DNA from: Streptomyces apocyni
Lineage (GTDB): Bacteria > Actinomycetota > Actinomycetes > Streptomycetales > Streptomycetaceae
Assembly (NCBI RefSeq): GCF_009739465.1
Contig: NZ_WHOM01000078.1
Span: 598,150 to 662,149, forward strand
Direction of reading: 5' to 3'
DNA: 64,000 bases
The notes below the pieces were generated by a model. That model saw only the letters and a list, made by a program, of their open reading frames with translations. It did not search any database and was not told where the DNA came from. Shown one piece after another: positions 33,392-42,675 of the stretch (its first letter is position 1; each line of letters opens with the position of its first letter). The position numbers and the translations under genes were made by a program.

Positions 33392-33976
33392 TCAGGTGTC
33401 GAGGTGGCAGATGTCGGCGAGCGTCGCGTAGACCTCCGTACGCTCGGGCGGCTGGGTGGCCGCCAGGCCGTGCAGGATCATCCCGGAGAGCGCGGCTGAC
33501 ACGGCGCGTGCCCTGACCGGCGGGAGGAGTCGCTCCAGGGGCGCGCGGCCGAGAGTGACGGAGCGGTCGGCGATCGGCCGCAGGGCGGGCCGCCGCAGAG
33601 CCGCGAGAAAGAGCTCGAACTCGACTACGAAGGTGTCGCGTTGGCCGCCGCAGGCGACGACCACAGAATCGGTGAGGCGGTCGACGAGTTCCGCCACCGA
33701 GGTGGCGGGTCGCTCGGCCTCGAAGGCTTCCAGATAGGCGGCGAACTGGTCCACCGAGCGCTCGAAGGCCAGCTGGATCAGGTCGTCACGGGTGGCGAAG
33801 TGGTACGTGGTCGAGGCGACCGGCAGCTGACCTTCCTCCGCGACGGCCCGGTGCGTCAACCCCTCCACGCCCCGCTTGGCGATGACCCGCTCGGCGGCCT
33901 CGATGACCTCGCGCTTGCGGGCCTCGGGGTCGCGGCGGCGGCGCGGGCGCGGGGACGGAGTGTCGGATGTATCCAT
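33392..33976 (-). CDS. TetR-family transcriptional regulator
   Basis: A 194-residue regulator. The N-terminal helix-turn-helix (about 20-65) reads EVIEAAERVIAKRGVEGLTH, RAVAEEGQLPVASTTYHFAT. The C-terminal ligand domain is unspecific. It is divergent from the reductase gene at 34076, and the 99 bases between them contain overlapping CGGTAC/GTACCG inverted repeats, so it likely represses both genes. The 3' end runs into a stretch of repeated GTCGAGGTGTC-like units (33350-33420). Confidence 0.9.
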   Translation of the reverse strand: MDTSDTPSPRPRRRRDPEARKREVIEAAERVIAKRGVEGLTHRAVAEEGQLPVASTTYHFATRDDLIQLAFERSVDQFAAYLEAFEAERPATSVAELVDRLTDSVVVACGGQRDTFVVEFELFLAALRRPALRPIADRSVTLGRAPLERLLPPVRARAVSAALSGMILHGLAATQPPERTEVYATLADICHLDT

Positions 33977-34019
33977 TTTCTACGCTTCCTGCATTGCGGC
34001 AAATCGGACATTGATGCTA

Positions 34020-34051
34020 CGGTACAGAACAACAGTACCGTTACTTCGGTA
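34020..34051. promoter_or_regulatory. Overlapping inverted repeats in the tetR/reductase divergent promoter
   Basis: CGGTAC (34020-34025) and GTACCG (34035-34040) form one 9-base-spaced repeat. TACCG (34036-34040) and CGGTA (34047-34051) form a second sharing the middle arm. The place between two divergent starts suits autoregulation by the TetR protein. Confidence 0.6.
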
Positions 34052-34075
34052 CGACACCCCCCACAGGAGTCCGCC

Positions 34076-34795
34076 ATGAAGATCGCCCTGCTCGGCACCG
34101 GAGCCGGAGCCCGCGCTCACGTCGCGAAGCTGCTCGCCCTCGGCCACCAGGTCACCGTCGGCACCCGCGACCCCGAAGTCACCCTCGCCCGCACCGAACC
34201 GGACATGATGGGCACCCCGCCGTTCTCGACGTTCCTCGCCAAACACCCCGAACTGACCCTCGCCACCTTCGCGGACGCGGCCGCCGCCGGTGAACTGGTC
34301 ATCAACGGCATCGACGGCATCAACGCCGTACGCGCGCTGTCCGCGATCCCCGCCGAGGCCCTGGCGGGCAAGGTCCTCATGGACTACGCCGTGCCGTACA
34401 TCTACCAGCAGCCCGACGAGGTCGAGCACCCTTGGCCCACCCCCTGGGGCGTCATGCCGCGCATGAGCCCCGTCGACACCGACAGCCTCGCCGAGCAGAT
34501 CCAGCGCGCTGTGCCGGACGCCAAGGTCGTCAAGGCGTGCGTCACGCAGGAGCAGGAGACCGTCGTCAACCCGAACGAGATCGGCGGCGGCGACCACACC
34601 ATCTTCATCGCCGGTAACCACGCCGACGCCAAGCAGACCGTCGCCGACCTGCTCAACGCCTACGGCTGGCGCGACATCCTGGACCTCGGCGAACTGCCCG
34701 CCGCACGAGGCCTGGAGATGTACGCCCACTTCCACGCGGCGGTACACACGGCACTCGGCGGCGAGCGCTTCGGCGTCAAGATCGTGCGTAAGTGA
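34076..34795 (+). CDS. NAD(P)-binding Rossmann oxidoreductase, F420H2:NADP reductase-like
   Basis: A 239-residue enzyme. The Rossmann start MKIALLGTGAGARAHVAKLL has the dinucleotide loop, and TVGTRDPE marks an NADP-type second strand. The later GVMPRMSPVDTDSLAEQIQR and HTIFIAGNHADAKQTVADLL with LNAYGWRDILDLGEL fit the NADPH-dependent F420 reductase-like group that acts on small molecules. The substrate is unknown. Controlled by the divergent TetR gene. ATG 34076 follows AGGAG. Confidence 0.85.
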   Translation: MKIALLGTGAGARAHVAKLLALGHQVTVGTRDPEVTLARTEPDMMGTPPFSTFLAKHPELTLATFADAAAAGELVINGIDGINAVRALSAIPAEALAGKVLMDYAVPYIYQQPDEVEHPWPTPWGVMPRMSPVDTDSLAEQIQRAVPDAKVVKACVTQEQETVVNPNEIGGGDHTIFIAGNHADAKQTVADLLNAYGWRDILDLGELPAARGLEMYAHFHAAVHTALGGERFGVKIVRK

Positions 34796-35024
34796 CGAAC
34801 TCCTCCCAGGCAAGCGGGGTGAGGGCGAGCTGGGGGCCCTGCTTGTTCTTGGAGTCGCGGACGTGGATGGTGGTGGGGCAGGTGGCGACCTCTACGCAGT
34901 CCCCGTCGCCCCCGCTGCTGTAGCTGGACTTGCGCCAGGAGAGGGCGACTTCCACGCAGTCGCCGTCGCCGCTGCTGCTGTAGCTGCTCTTGAACCAGGC
35001 CAGTTCGGTGGTGGTGCCGCTCAT
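34776..35024 (-). CDS. DUF397 protein with duplicated first half
   Basis: An 82-residue protein of the DUF397 family, common in Streptomyces next to XRE/DUF5753 regulators. The normal WxKSSYSxxxG(D/N)CVEVA unit occurs twice, as WFKSSYSSSGDGDCVEVA and WRKSSYSSGGDGDCVEVA, followed by the usual IHVRDSKN and LTPLAWEEFV. Its ATG overlaps the stop of the upstream regulator by 4 bases. Its 3' end overlaps the convergent reductase gene by 20 bases. In known cases (for example BldB/WhiJ-like systems) the pair controls development or acts as a toxin-antitoxin-like unit. Confidence 0.88.
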   Translation of the reverse strand: MSGTTTELAWFKSSYSSSGDGDCVEVALSWRKSSYSSGGDGDCVEVATCPTTIHVRDSKNKQGPQLALTPLAWEEFVTYARS

Positions 35025-35845
35025 AGCGCTCCTCGCATCCGCTGCAACAGGCTCACGGAGTCTTCGAGAGTGAGAGCCTGTGAGCGCATGGTGGCATACC
35101 GCATCTGGAGCACGCTGATTTCTTTCGGATCGGAGATCAACAGGCCGCTCCGCTGCCCCTCACAGTAGGCGTGCCACTTGTGCTCCGGGGTCTCCAGGAG
35201 CTGCATGGGGCCGTCCAGTCCGGCATGGTTCTCCCGCACCTGCGGCATCACCTGAATCCTCACGTTCCGGATGGTGGCGACGTCGAGGACGTGGTCGATC
35301 AGCTCCCGAGTCACCTCCACGCCACCCGTCCGCCGCAGGAACAGGTGCTCCTCGAGGATGAAGCTGTAGTCGGTGTTCTGCCGCTCTCGCAACAGCCGTT
35401 GCCGCTCCACCCTCGCCGCCAACTGCGCCTCGATCTGCTCGTCCCCGAGCGGCGGCAACTGGTTGGCGAACAGCGTCCGCGCGTAGGCCTGCGTCTGCAA
35501 CAGGCCCGGGATCAGGCGGCATTCGTATGTGTAGAGGGCGAGCGCCCGCTGCTCCAGCTTCGCCCACAGCCGGAACCAGGCTGCCAGCCCCGGCTGCCGC
35601 GCCAGGTGTTTCGCCGCGTTGCGCAGCGCCCCCGTGTTCCCTGTGGCTTGTTCCGTCTCCTCCACGAACACCTCGTCCGGCATCCTCCGCCCCAGCTCGA
35701 TCGAGGCGACGGTGTGCTTGGAGAACCCCACCAGGGCCCCCAACTCGGCGCGGCTCAGGCCCATGTGTTCGCGCAGGGCCTGTACCACCGCGCCGAAGGT
35801 CTTCATGCTGTCCGAGGAGTCAGGTTCCTCGTGGTCCCATCCCAT
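35021..35845 (-). CDS. XRE helix-turn-helix regulator with DUF5753 domain
   Basis: A 274-residue WhiJ-like DNA-binding protein. The HTH (about 15-70) reads VVQALREHMGLSRAELGALV then GFSKHTVASIELGRRMPD. The C-terminal DUF5753 domain begins after WFRLWAKLEQRALALYTYEC and includes IPGLLQTQAYARTLF, VERQRLL and EHLFLRRTGG. It is coupled to the DUF397 gene downstream. The ATP-binding protein gene at 36004 diverges from it, a triplet very common in Streptomyces. Confidence 0.92.
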   Translation of the reverse strand: MGWDHEEPDSSDSMKTFGAVVQALREHMGLSRAELGALVGFSKHTVASIELGRRMPDEVFVEETEQATGNTGALRNAAKHLARQPGLAAWFRLWAKLEQRALALYTYECRLIPGLLQTQAYARTLFANQLPPLGDEQIEAQLAARVERQRLLRERQNTDYSFILEEHLFLRRTGGVEVTRELIDHVLDVATIRNVRIQVMPQVRENHAGLDGPMQLLETPEHKWHAYCEGQRSGLLISDPKEISVLQMRYATMRSQALTLEDSVSLLQRMRGAL

Positions 35846-36003
35846 ACGCGGCCACCTCCAGGTGAGTTCGATCTCCCCGCGCTCAACTCACCCAGGGTTA
35901 CGGCACCGCACCCGTACTGTCTACGGTCTGTGCGCGTACGGTGGCTCACCGTACGCGGTCCGTGGCTGGCGAGCCGCCCCACGGGACCGCGACCGTTGGC
36001 CCC

Positions 36004-36465
36004 ATGCGCACCGAAAACCCCGCCGACGCCGCCCACACCACCGAACTCGTCTTCCGTCAGCGGCTCGCCGCGACCCGTCGCGGCGCCCGCCTCGCCCGGG
36101 TGCTCACGCTTGACCAGCTCAACCGCTGGGGCATCCCGTACGACAGTGAACTGTCCGACACGACCGCAGCCCTGGTCGCCGAACTCGCGTCGAACGCCGT
36201 GCTCCACGCGCGCGTTGCGGGCCGCGGCTTCGAGCTGAACCTGACGCTGAGTGACGACGCCATGGTGCGCATCGAGGTCACCGACACCCGAGGCGACCGT
36301 CCGCTGCGGACGCCCGACGACGAGGGGCCGACGCCGACGCTGACCCCGGAGGCCGAGTCAGGGCGCGGCCTGATCGTCGTCGCCGCGCTCGCGGACCGCT
36401 GGGGCGTCACGGACGGCCCGCCGCCGCGCAAGACGGTGTGGGCCGAGACGCACGCGCCCCAGTGA
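36004..36465 (+). CDS. RsbW-like ATP-binding (anti-sigma-type) protein
   Basis: A 153-residue HATPase domain protein. The N-box is ALVAELASNAVLHARVAGRG, the G1 box VTDTRGDRP, and the G2 region SGRGLIVVAALADRWGV. Small single-domain GHKL proteins of this kind are often anti-sigma kinases or partners of XRE/DUF397 pairs such as the one diverging here. ATG 36004 is inside a longer frame starting 35941 without a ribosome binding site. Target unknown. Confidence 0.87.
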   Translation: MRTENPADAAHTTELVFRQRLAATRRGARLARVLTLDQLNRWGIPYDSELSDTTAALVAELASNAVLHARVAGRGFELNLTLSDDAMVRIEVTDTRGDRPLRTPDDEGPTPTLTPEAESGRGLIVVAALADRWGVTDGPPPRKTVWAETHAPQ

Positions 36466-37074
36466 CTACTTGGGCGTGGCCTTCGCCGCTTTCGCCGCCG
36501 CCTTCATCTCCTGCTTGTACGCGCGCACCTTGGCCAGCGTCTGCGGGCCGGTGATATCCGCCGCCGAGCGGTACGCGCCCTGCTCGCCGTACGCCCCGGC
36601 CGCCTCCCGCCAGCCCTTTGGCTGGACGCCGTACTGCTTCCCGAGGAGGGCGAGGAAGATCTTGGCCTTCTGGTCGCCATAGCCGGGCAGCGCCTTCAGG
36701 CGGGCCAGCAGCTCCTTGCCGGACTCGACGTCCCGCCAGAGCGCCTCCGGGTCGCCCTCGTACTCGTCGACCAGGTACTGGCAGAGCTGCTGGACGCGCT
36801 TGGCCATGGAGCCGGGGTAGCGGTGGACGGCCGGTTTGGTGGAGAGGAGCTCCGCGAAGGCCTCGGGGTCGTACGCCGCGATCTCCTCCGCGTCGAGATC
36901 ATCCGTGCCGAGCCGCTGGGCGATGGTGTACGGGCCCGAGAACGCCCACTCCATCGGAACCTGCTGGTCAAGCAGCATCCCGACCAGCGCGGCCAGCGGG
37001 CTGCGGCCGAGCAGCTCGTCGGCTTCGGGCTGCTGGGCGAGGTGGATGGTGTGTTTGGGGCTGGATGTGCTCAT
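36466..37074 (-). CDS. HhH-GPD-type base excision repair protein
   Basis: A 202-residue DNA glycosylase-like protein. It has LLGRSPLAALVGMLLDQQVP at the start, the helix-hairpin-helix LARLKALPGYGDQKAKIFLA (about 137-156) and a C-terminal basic tail. The usual catalytic Asp loop of HhH-GPD enzymes is not evident, so glycosylase action is uncertain. Probably involved in DNA damage repair. ATG 37074 was chosen over the long Gly-rich frame reaching 37326. Convergent with the ATP-binding gene, 1 base apart. Confidence 0.85.
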   Translation of the reverse strand: MSTSSPKHTIHLAQQPEADELLGRSPLAALVGMLLDQQVPMEWAFSGPYTIAQRLGTDDLDAEEIAAYDPEAFAELLSTKPAVHRYPGSMAKRVQQLCQYLVDEYEGDPEALWRDVESGKELLARLKALPGYGDQKAKIFLALLGKQYGVQPKGWREAAGAYGEQGAYRSAADITGPQTLAKVRAYKQEMKAAAKAAKATPK

Positions 37075-37232
37075 GCTTCGATGATCGCGCCAGGTGCACC
37101 GGGTCGCACGCGTAGCCGCGCGTAGGGGAACCTTCCAACCCTCCGGTTCGGGGATATCCCTCGGCCTGGCGAGGTGGGTGGCGGTGGGTGGGCGGGATAC
37201 TGGCACGGCCTCTGGCCCGAGGAGCCGCCCGC

Positions 37233-38528
37233 ATGGTGTTGAACGTCCGCAACCTCCGCCGCTTCCGCAACCTCCGCCGCTTCCGCGACTTCCGCCGCGA
37301 CCTGCGTAGGTCCCGGCTGGTCGCATGGCTCCGTACGGCCAATCCGTACGCCGTCGACATCCCGCTCGCCGCTCTGGCGCTGGTCGCCATGTCGCTCCAG
37401 TTCGTCCTCCCGCAGAGTCAGGAGGAGCGAGACTGGCTCGGCGCGCTGCTGGGCTTCGGGACGGTGTTGCCGCTGGTGTGGCGGCGGCGGGCGCCGTTCG
37501 CCGCCGCCTGCGCGGTGTCGTTCTTCACCACCGCTATGGGGATGCACAACAGCCCTGGCCCTGACGTCATTTACGGGGGCATGGTGATCCTGTACACGCT
37601 GGCGGCGCAGGCCCGACCGTGGCAGCGGCGGTGCATGGTGATCGGCTGGCTCGTCGGGACCAACTGGACCATGGTGGCCAAGGCGGAGGACCAGCCGTTC
37701 GAGTACGGCTTCCATGTGCTGATCATCCTCTTCGCGTACGGGCTCGGAATCCTCAGCCGGGTGCAGCGGGCCTACACCGCCGCCTTGGAGGACCGCGCCC
37801 GGCGTCTCGAACGGGAGCGGGAGAGCGAGACCGCGCGGGCCGTCGCCGAGGAGCGGGCCAGGATCGCCCGGGAGATGCACGACATCCTGGCGCACGGGGT
37901 GAGCCTGATGGTGGTCCAGGCGGAAGCCGGTCCCGTGGTCGTACGCAGCGATCCGGCGCGCGCCGAGGCCGCGTTCGACGCGATCGCCGGGGCCGGGCGG
38001 GACGCCATGGTGCAACTGCGGCGCATCCTGGGGGTGCTGCGCGAGACGGAGGTGGGGGCGGATTCGGGGGCGGGGGCGGGGGTGCCGGGTCAGCGGGTGC
38101 CGCAGCCCACCCTGGACGCCGTGCCGGAGCTGGTGCGGCAGGTCGAACGGGCCGGGCTGCGGGTGGAGGTGGACTCGTCCGGGACGCCTCGCGCGCTGCG
38201 CCCGGACACCGAGGTCTCGGCGTACCGCGTGATCCAGGAGGCACTCACGAACGTGGTGAAGCACGCGGACGGCGCGTCACGGGTACGGATCGGGCTTGGG
38301 TGGGGCGAAGGTGAGTTGACCGTTACCGTCGAGGACGACGGGCGGGCGGCCGAGGCGGGGCGCGGCTCGGCGCGGCCCGGGCACGGGCTGATCGGCATCC
38401 GGGAGCGGGCCACGGCCGGGGGCGGTACCGCGGCGGCCGGGCCCGGTCCAGATGGGGGGTTCCGCGTCGTCGTACGGCTTCCCACGGCATCCTTGGACCA
38501 TGAGCATCCGGGTAGTGGTCGCCGATGA
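37233..38528 (+). CDS. Two-component sensor histidine kinase (HisKA_3 type)
   Basis: A 431-residue membrane kinase. A basic N-terminus made of 15-base repeats (RNLRRFRNLRRF) precedes about four membrane helices (residues 45-180). The His box is RIAREMHDILAHGVSLMVVQ, the N-box ALTNVVKHAD and the G-box GHGLIGIRERA. ATG 37233 follows GAGGAG. It overlaps the response regulator gene by 29 bases. The next gene, an MMPL transporter, may be a target. Signal unknown. Confidence 0.92.
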   Translation: MVLNVRNLRRFRNLRRFRDFRRDLRRSRLVAWLRTANPYAVDIPLAALALVAMSLQFVLPQSQEERDWLGALLGFGTVLPLVWRRRAPFAAACAVSFFTTAMGMHNSPGPDVIYGGMVILYTLAAQARPWQRRCMVIGWLVGTNWTMVAKAEDQPFEYGFHVLIILFAYGLGILSRVQRAYTAALEDRARRLERERESETARAVAEERARIAREMHDILAHGVSLMVVQAEAGPVVVRSDPARAEAAFDAIAGAGRDAMVQLRRILGVLRETEVGADSGAGAGVPGQRVPQPTLDAVPELVRQVERAGLRVEVDSSGTPRALRPDTEVSAYRVIQEALTNVVKHADGASRVRIGLGWGEGELTVTVEDDGRAAEAGRGSARPGHGLIGIRERATAGGGTAAAGPGPDGGFRVVVRLPTASLDHEHPGSGRR

Positions 38529-39186
38529 CCAGGAGTTGGTACGCAGCGGGTTCTCCATGATCCTCGAAGCGCAGCCGGACATCGAGGTGGTCGCGGAGGC
38601 GGGTGACGGCGCGGAGGCAGTGGCCGCCGTACACCGGCACGCGCCGGACGTCCTGCTCCTGGACATCCGGATGCCGGGCATGGACGGCATCGAAGCGGCC
38701 CGCCTGGTGTGCGCGCGGTCGAGCTGCCGGGTCGTCATGCTCACCACCTTCGACCTGGACGAATACGTCTATGACGCGCTGTACGCCGGGGCCAGCGGAT
38801 TCCTCCTCAAGGACGTCCGCAGGGACGACCTGGTGCACGCGGTACGCGTCGTCGCGGCCGGGGACTCGCTACTCGCGCCTTCGGTGACCCGGCGCCTGGT
38901 CGCCGACATCGTCTGCCGTCGCCGCAGCGGCAGCAGCACGCAGGCGGGTGCCGGGGTACCCGCGGCGGCCACCCGCCTCGCCGTCCTCACCGCCCGCGAG
39001 GAAGAGACGCTGCGGCTGCTCGCCCGCGGGCTCACCAACGCCGAGATCGCGGCATCCTTCACGGTGAGCGAGCACACCGTGAAGACCCATGTCAGCAACG
39101 TGCTCAGCAAGTTGGGGCTCCGGGACCGGATTCAGGCGGTGATCTGCGCGTATGAGGTGGGGTTGGTGACGCCGGGCGAGTCCTGA
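38500..39186 (+). CDS. NarL/LuxR-family response regulator
   Basis: A 228-residue regulator with VVVADDQELVRSGFSMILEA, phospho-acceptor in LLLDIRMPGMDG, Thr in VMLTTFDLD and Lys in GFLLKDVRRDD. The LuxR HTH is LTAREEETLRLLARGLTNAE with VSEHTVKTHVSNVLSKLGL. It is coupled to the kinase at 37233 through overlapping frames. The MMPL gene starts 145 bases later on the same strand. Confidence 0.93.
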   Translation: MSIRVVVADDQELVRSGFSMILEAQPDIEVVAEAGDGAEAVAAVHRHAPDVLLLDIRMPGMDGIEAARLVCARSSCRVVMLTTFDLDEYVYDALYAGASGFLLKDVRRDDLVHAVRVVAAGDSLLAPSVTRRLVADIVCRRRSGSSTQAGAGVPAAATRLAVLTAREEETLRLLARGLTNAEIAASFTVSEHTVKTHVSNVLSKLGLRDRIQAVICAYEVGLVTPGES

Positions 39187-39330
39187 CCTCGGGCGGTGGG
39201 CTGTCTCCCTCGTACGGGGGAGAGCTGGGCCGCGCGGGGGAGGTCCGTAGACCGCGCGGACCGGCGATGTCCCGGGCGCTTGGCGCCGCGAGGCTGAGTG
39301 GCGACAATCCACCAGCCCTGGGAGGGACTT

Positions 39331-41451
39331 GTGCTAGCCGCACTCGCCCGGACGGCGACCCGCCGCCCACTCACCGTGATCTCCGCCTGGCTCTTGCTGA
39401 TCGCCCTCGGATTCGGCGTCGGTACGGGCGTGTTCGGCCGCCTCTCGGACTCGGTCGCCGAAGTCAGCTCCACCGAGTCCGACCGCGCCGCCGAGCGACT
39501 GGCCGAACTCGACCCCACCGGAGAGTCCATCTCCGCCGTCGTCGAGGGCCCCGTGGCCCGCGCCGACGTCGAACGCGCCGTGGCCGACGTACGCGGCATC
39601 CCCGGAGTCGCCGAAGTCCCGGACCCCTATACGACGCCAGGCCTCGCCGCCGAGAACGGCCGGGCCCTGCTGATCCCCGTCACCCTCGACAACGGCCTGA
39701 GCGACGACGCCACGTCCGACGCCGTCAACGCGGCCGCCGACCGCATCCGTACGATCGACGCCGACCAGGTCGCCGTCAGCGGCGGGCCCCTGCTCGGTGA
39801 GCAGATGGGCGAGCGGGCCCAGAAGGACGTCGTACAGGCCGAGTTGATCTCGATGCCGGTGGTGCTGCTCCTGCTGCTCGTCATCTTCGGCGGGTTGCGG
39901 GCCGCTGGGATGCCGCTGGTGATCGCGGTCACCGGCGTCGGTGGGGCGTTCGCGGCGCTCTTCGCCTTCAGCCTGGTGACCGACGTCTCGGTCTATGCCA
40001 TCCAGATCACCACGATGCTGGGCCTTGGCCTCGCCGTCGACTACGCCCTGCTGATGGTGGTCCGCTTCCGTGAGGAGCGCGCCAGTACGGAGGACATCGC
40101 CGAGGCCGTGCACCGTACCGTCGCCCGCGCTGGGCGTACCGTGCTCTTCTCTGGTGTCACGGTGGCGGTGAGCCTGGCGGGGCTGTTGGTGTTCCCCAAC
40201 ACCTTCCTGCGCAGCATGGGCCTGGCCGTGGCTGCCGTGGTCGTGGTGGACATGCTCGCGGCGCTGACGTTGCTGCCCGCGCTGCTCGCGCGCTTCGGCG
40301 GGAAGATCACCGCGTCCCGTAAGCCTCGTGAGGGTCGTGAGCAGGGGGTGGAGTCCCCGCCCGCCGGGCAGGTCTTCGCCCGGATCGCCCGGTTCTCCGC
40401 CGCCCGGCCGATGGTCGTCACGGTGGCCGTCGTCGCGGGTCTCGCCGTACTCGCGCTGCCCGCGCTCGGCATGAAGGTCGCGGTGGGCGACGCGCGTTCG
40501 CTGCCCAGCGACACCCAGGCGCGCCAGCTCTACGACGCGATGGGCGAGCACTACCCGACCGGCACCGGCATCGACCCGGTGAACGTACTCATCGCCCAGG
40601 ACGCCGACCCCGCCCTCGCGGACCGCTTCAGCGCGCTCCCGGGCGTGGCCGCCTCCGCCACCCGTACGCTCCCCGACGGCACCACCGTCCTCAGCCTCAC
40701 CCCGACCGGCACGGTCGACGGAGCGGCGGCCACCGGGATCGTCGAGAAGGTCCGGGAGATCCGGGCCGACGAACCGGTCGAGGTCACGGGGACCGCCGCC
40801 CGGCTCGTCGACTTCCGGACCATGCTGGCCGACAACGCGCCCTGGGCCGCGGCGATCGTGCTGCTCGGCATCTTCGCCCTGCTCTTCGCCTTCACCGGCT
40901 CCGTGCTGATCCCGCTGCGGACGATCCTCACCACGTTGCTCAGCCTTGGCGCGGCGCTGGGCATCGTGACGTGGGTCTTCCAGGACGGGCATCTGGCGGG
41001 CTGGCTGGGCGCGGAGGGTCTGGGCGAACTGAGCATCACTGCCCCGCCGTTGATCATCGCGATCGCGTTCGGTCTGGCCATGGACTACGAACTGTTCATC
41101 CTGGCCCGGATGCGCGAGTCCTGGCTGGACTCCGGCGACGCGCGCGAGGCCGTGGTGGTGGGGGTGCAGCGGTCGGGCCGTGTCGTCACGTGTGCGGCGT
41201 TGCTGTTGGCGGTGGTCTTCGCCGCGTTCATGACGGGCGGCTTCTCGCCGATCCTTCAGATCGGGCTCGGGCTGACGATGGCGATCCTCATCGACGCGAC
41301 GGTCGTCCGGATGTTCCTGGTCCCGGCGACGATGACGCTGCTGGGCGACCGGGCGTGGTGGGCGCCGTCTCCGTTGCGGCGGGTCCATGCCCGGTACGGA
41401 CTCAAGGAGGACCCGGCCGAGCTGGCCCCGGCCGCCGCCGCGACTCGCTGA
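39331..41451 (+). CDS. MMPL-family RND transporter
   Basis: A 706-residue membrane transporter. The two-fold RND layout is clear: one N-terminal helix, a first external loop (about 45-175), helices 2-6 with GLGLAVDYALLMVVRFREER, then an intracellular Arg/Lys-rich loop, and the second half with AFGLAMDYELFILARMRE. The paired Asp-Tyr motifs are those used for proton coupling in MmpL proteins. GTG 39331 follows GGGAGGGACTT. Probably exports lipids or small molecules. Likely regulated by the two-component system just upstream. Confidence 0.92.
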   Translation: MLAALARTATRRPLTVISAWLLLIALGFGVGTGVFGRLSDSVAEVSSTESDRAAERLAELDPTGESISAVVEGPVARADVERAVADVRGIPGVAEVPDPYTTPGLAAENGRALLIPVTLDNGLSDDATSDAVNAAADRIRTIDADQVAVSGGPLLGEQMGERAQKDVVQAELISMPVVLLLLLVIFGGLRAAGMPLVIAVTGVGGAFAALFAFSLVTDVSVYAIQITTMLGLGLAVDYALLMVVRFREERASTEDIAEAVHRTVARAGRTVLFSGVTVAVSLAGLLVFPNTFLRSMGLAVAAVVVVDMLAALTLLPALLARFGGKITASRKPREGREQGVESPPAGQVFARIARFSAARPMVVTVAVVAGLAVLALPALGMKVAVGDARSLPSDTQARQLYDAMGEHYPTGTGIDPVNVLIAQDADPALADRFSALPGVAASATRTLPDGTTVLSLTPTGTVDGAAATGIVEKVREIRADEPVEVTGTAARLVDFRTMLADNAPWAAAIVLLGIFALLFAFTGSVLIPLRTILTTLLSLGAALGIVTWVFQDGHLAGWLGAEGLGELSITAPPLIIAIAFGLAMDYELFILARMRESWLDSGDAREAVVVGVQRSGRVVTCAALLLAVVFAAFMTGGFSPILQIGLGLTMAILIDATVVRMFLVPATMTLLGDRAWWAPSPLRRVHARYGLKEDPAELAPAAAATR

Positions 41452-41480
41452 GCTCCCGGCGCGGGCCGGACCGGGCGGGG

Positions 41481-42446
41481 TCAGCGCAGCAGTTGGCCGC
41501 GGATGGCTCCGTCCGGGAACTCCTCGTTGTGCAGGTTGAAGTAGAAGTTCTGGGACTGGGCCGTGATGTGTTTCAGGCCCGCGGGGTCCAGCTTGGAGAC
41601 GATGCCGGACAAGGCGAAGAGGTTCTTCGGCACGGGTTCGGTGAAGAGAGGGAAGCGGACCTTGCCGTTGACGCCGATCTTGCCCTCGTGGACGTGGGCG
41701 GCGGCGGGGGCGCCGATGTCCAGCCAGGCGAGGGAGTAGTAGACCTTGCCGTGCCGGGGCTCGACGAAGTTGATGCCGAAGCCGTCCAGGTCGCCTGTGA
41801 AGGGGCGCCCGTCGTCGCTGAACTCCTGGAAGCCGCTGGCCAGGGCGCGGAGTTTGCCGCCCTTGATGATGTTGAGCGGGTTGACGTGCTTCTTGGCGCG
41901 GTGGAGTTGGCCGCGTACGGCGCCGCCGGGGAACTTCTTGGTGTGCAGGTTGACGTAGAAGCTGCTGGGCTGGGCGCGCAGGGCCTTGGCCAGGGCGGCG
42001 TCCTCCACGGCGGTGTGGCCCGCGGCGGCGCGTGCCGTCTTGGGCATGGCGGTGGTGAAGAGGGGGACCTTGACCTCGCCGTTCTGGCCCTTGGCTCCGA
42101 GGTGGATGTGGCCAGCGGAGGGGGCGTCGATGCCCTTCCAGTGGAGCGAGAAGACGACGCGGTTGCCCTTGATCTTGACCTGGGCGATGGCCTTGCCGCC
42201 GTGCGCGCCGACGGCGGCGCCGTCATCGCCGGGAACCTCCTGGTCGCCGGTGAGGACGGCGACGAGCGAGGTCGCGGCCGAGGTCGGTTTGGTGGTGCTG
42301 GTGAGGGTGCTGGCACTGGTGTTGTGGCTGGTGTTGTGGCTGGTGCTGTGGCTTGGACCGGCGGCCAGAGCGGGGGTGGCCCCCGCGGTCCCCAGCAGCC
42401 CCAGGGAGGCTGCCACGGCCGAGAGGCCCAGAGAGTGCCTTCGCAT
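41481..42446 (-). CDS. Secreted protein with two CHRD domains
   Basis: A 321-residue protein. Signal peptide with a hydrophobic stretch LSAVAASLGLLGTAG and cleavage near TPALA. A Ser/Thr/His-rich spacer (SHSTSHNTSHNTSAS) precedes two CHRD domains. Domain 1 (about 60-185) has SAGHIHLGAKGQNGEVKVPL and FYVNLHTKKFPGGAVRGQL. Domain 2 (about 195-320) has AAAHVHEGKIGVNGKVRFPL and FYFNLHNEEFPDGAIRGQLL. The repeats are clearly homologous. Bacterial CHRD proteins are secreted or surface proteins without a settled function. Confidence 0.92.
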   Translation of the reverse strand: MRRHSLGLSAVAASLGLLGTAGATPALAAGPSHSTSHNTSHNTSASTLTSTTKPTSAATSLVAVLTGDQEVPGDDGAAVGAHGGKAIAQVKIKGNRVVFSLHWKGIDAPSAGHIHLGAKGQNGEVKVPLFTTAMPKTARAAAGHTAVEDAALAKALRAQPSSFYVNLHTKKFPGGAVRGQLHRAKKHVNPLNIIKGGKLRALASGFQEFSDDGRPFTGDLDGFGINFVEPRHGKVYYSLAWLDIGAPAAAHVHEGKIGVNGKVRFPLFTEPVPKNLFALSGIVSKLDPAGLKHITAQSQNFYFNLHNEEFPDGAIRGQLLR

Positions 42447-42675
42447 GTGTGTCCGTCCTTTCGTGAGTCATGGGTGGGGATGCGCGACCGCTCCGGGCGG
42501 TCGGTACCGACATCCACATCCACATCCACGGAATCGGCGGACCGAATGACTCAGCGCGGCACGGACTTTCGTTCCTTCCCTCAAATCTCGCCAACGCTGA
42601 GTCAGAGAGCGTGAGTTGTACGTATCCCCCCGCGACAGGCAGCGATGGAGGACGAGGGGACGAGGGACGAACATC

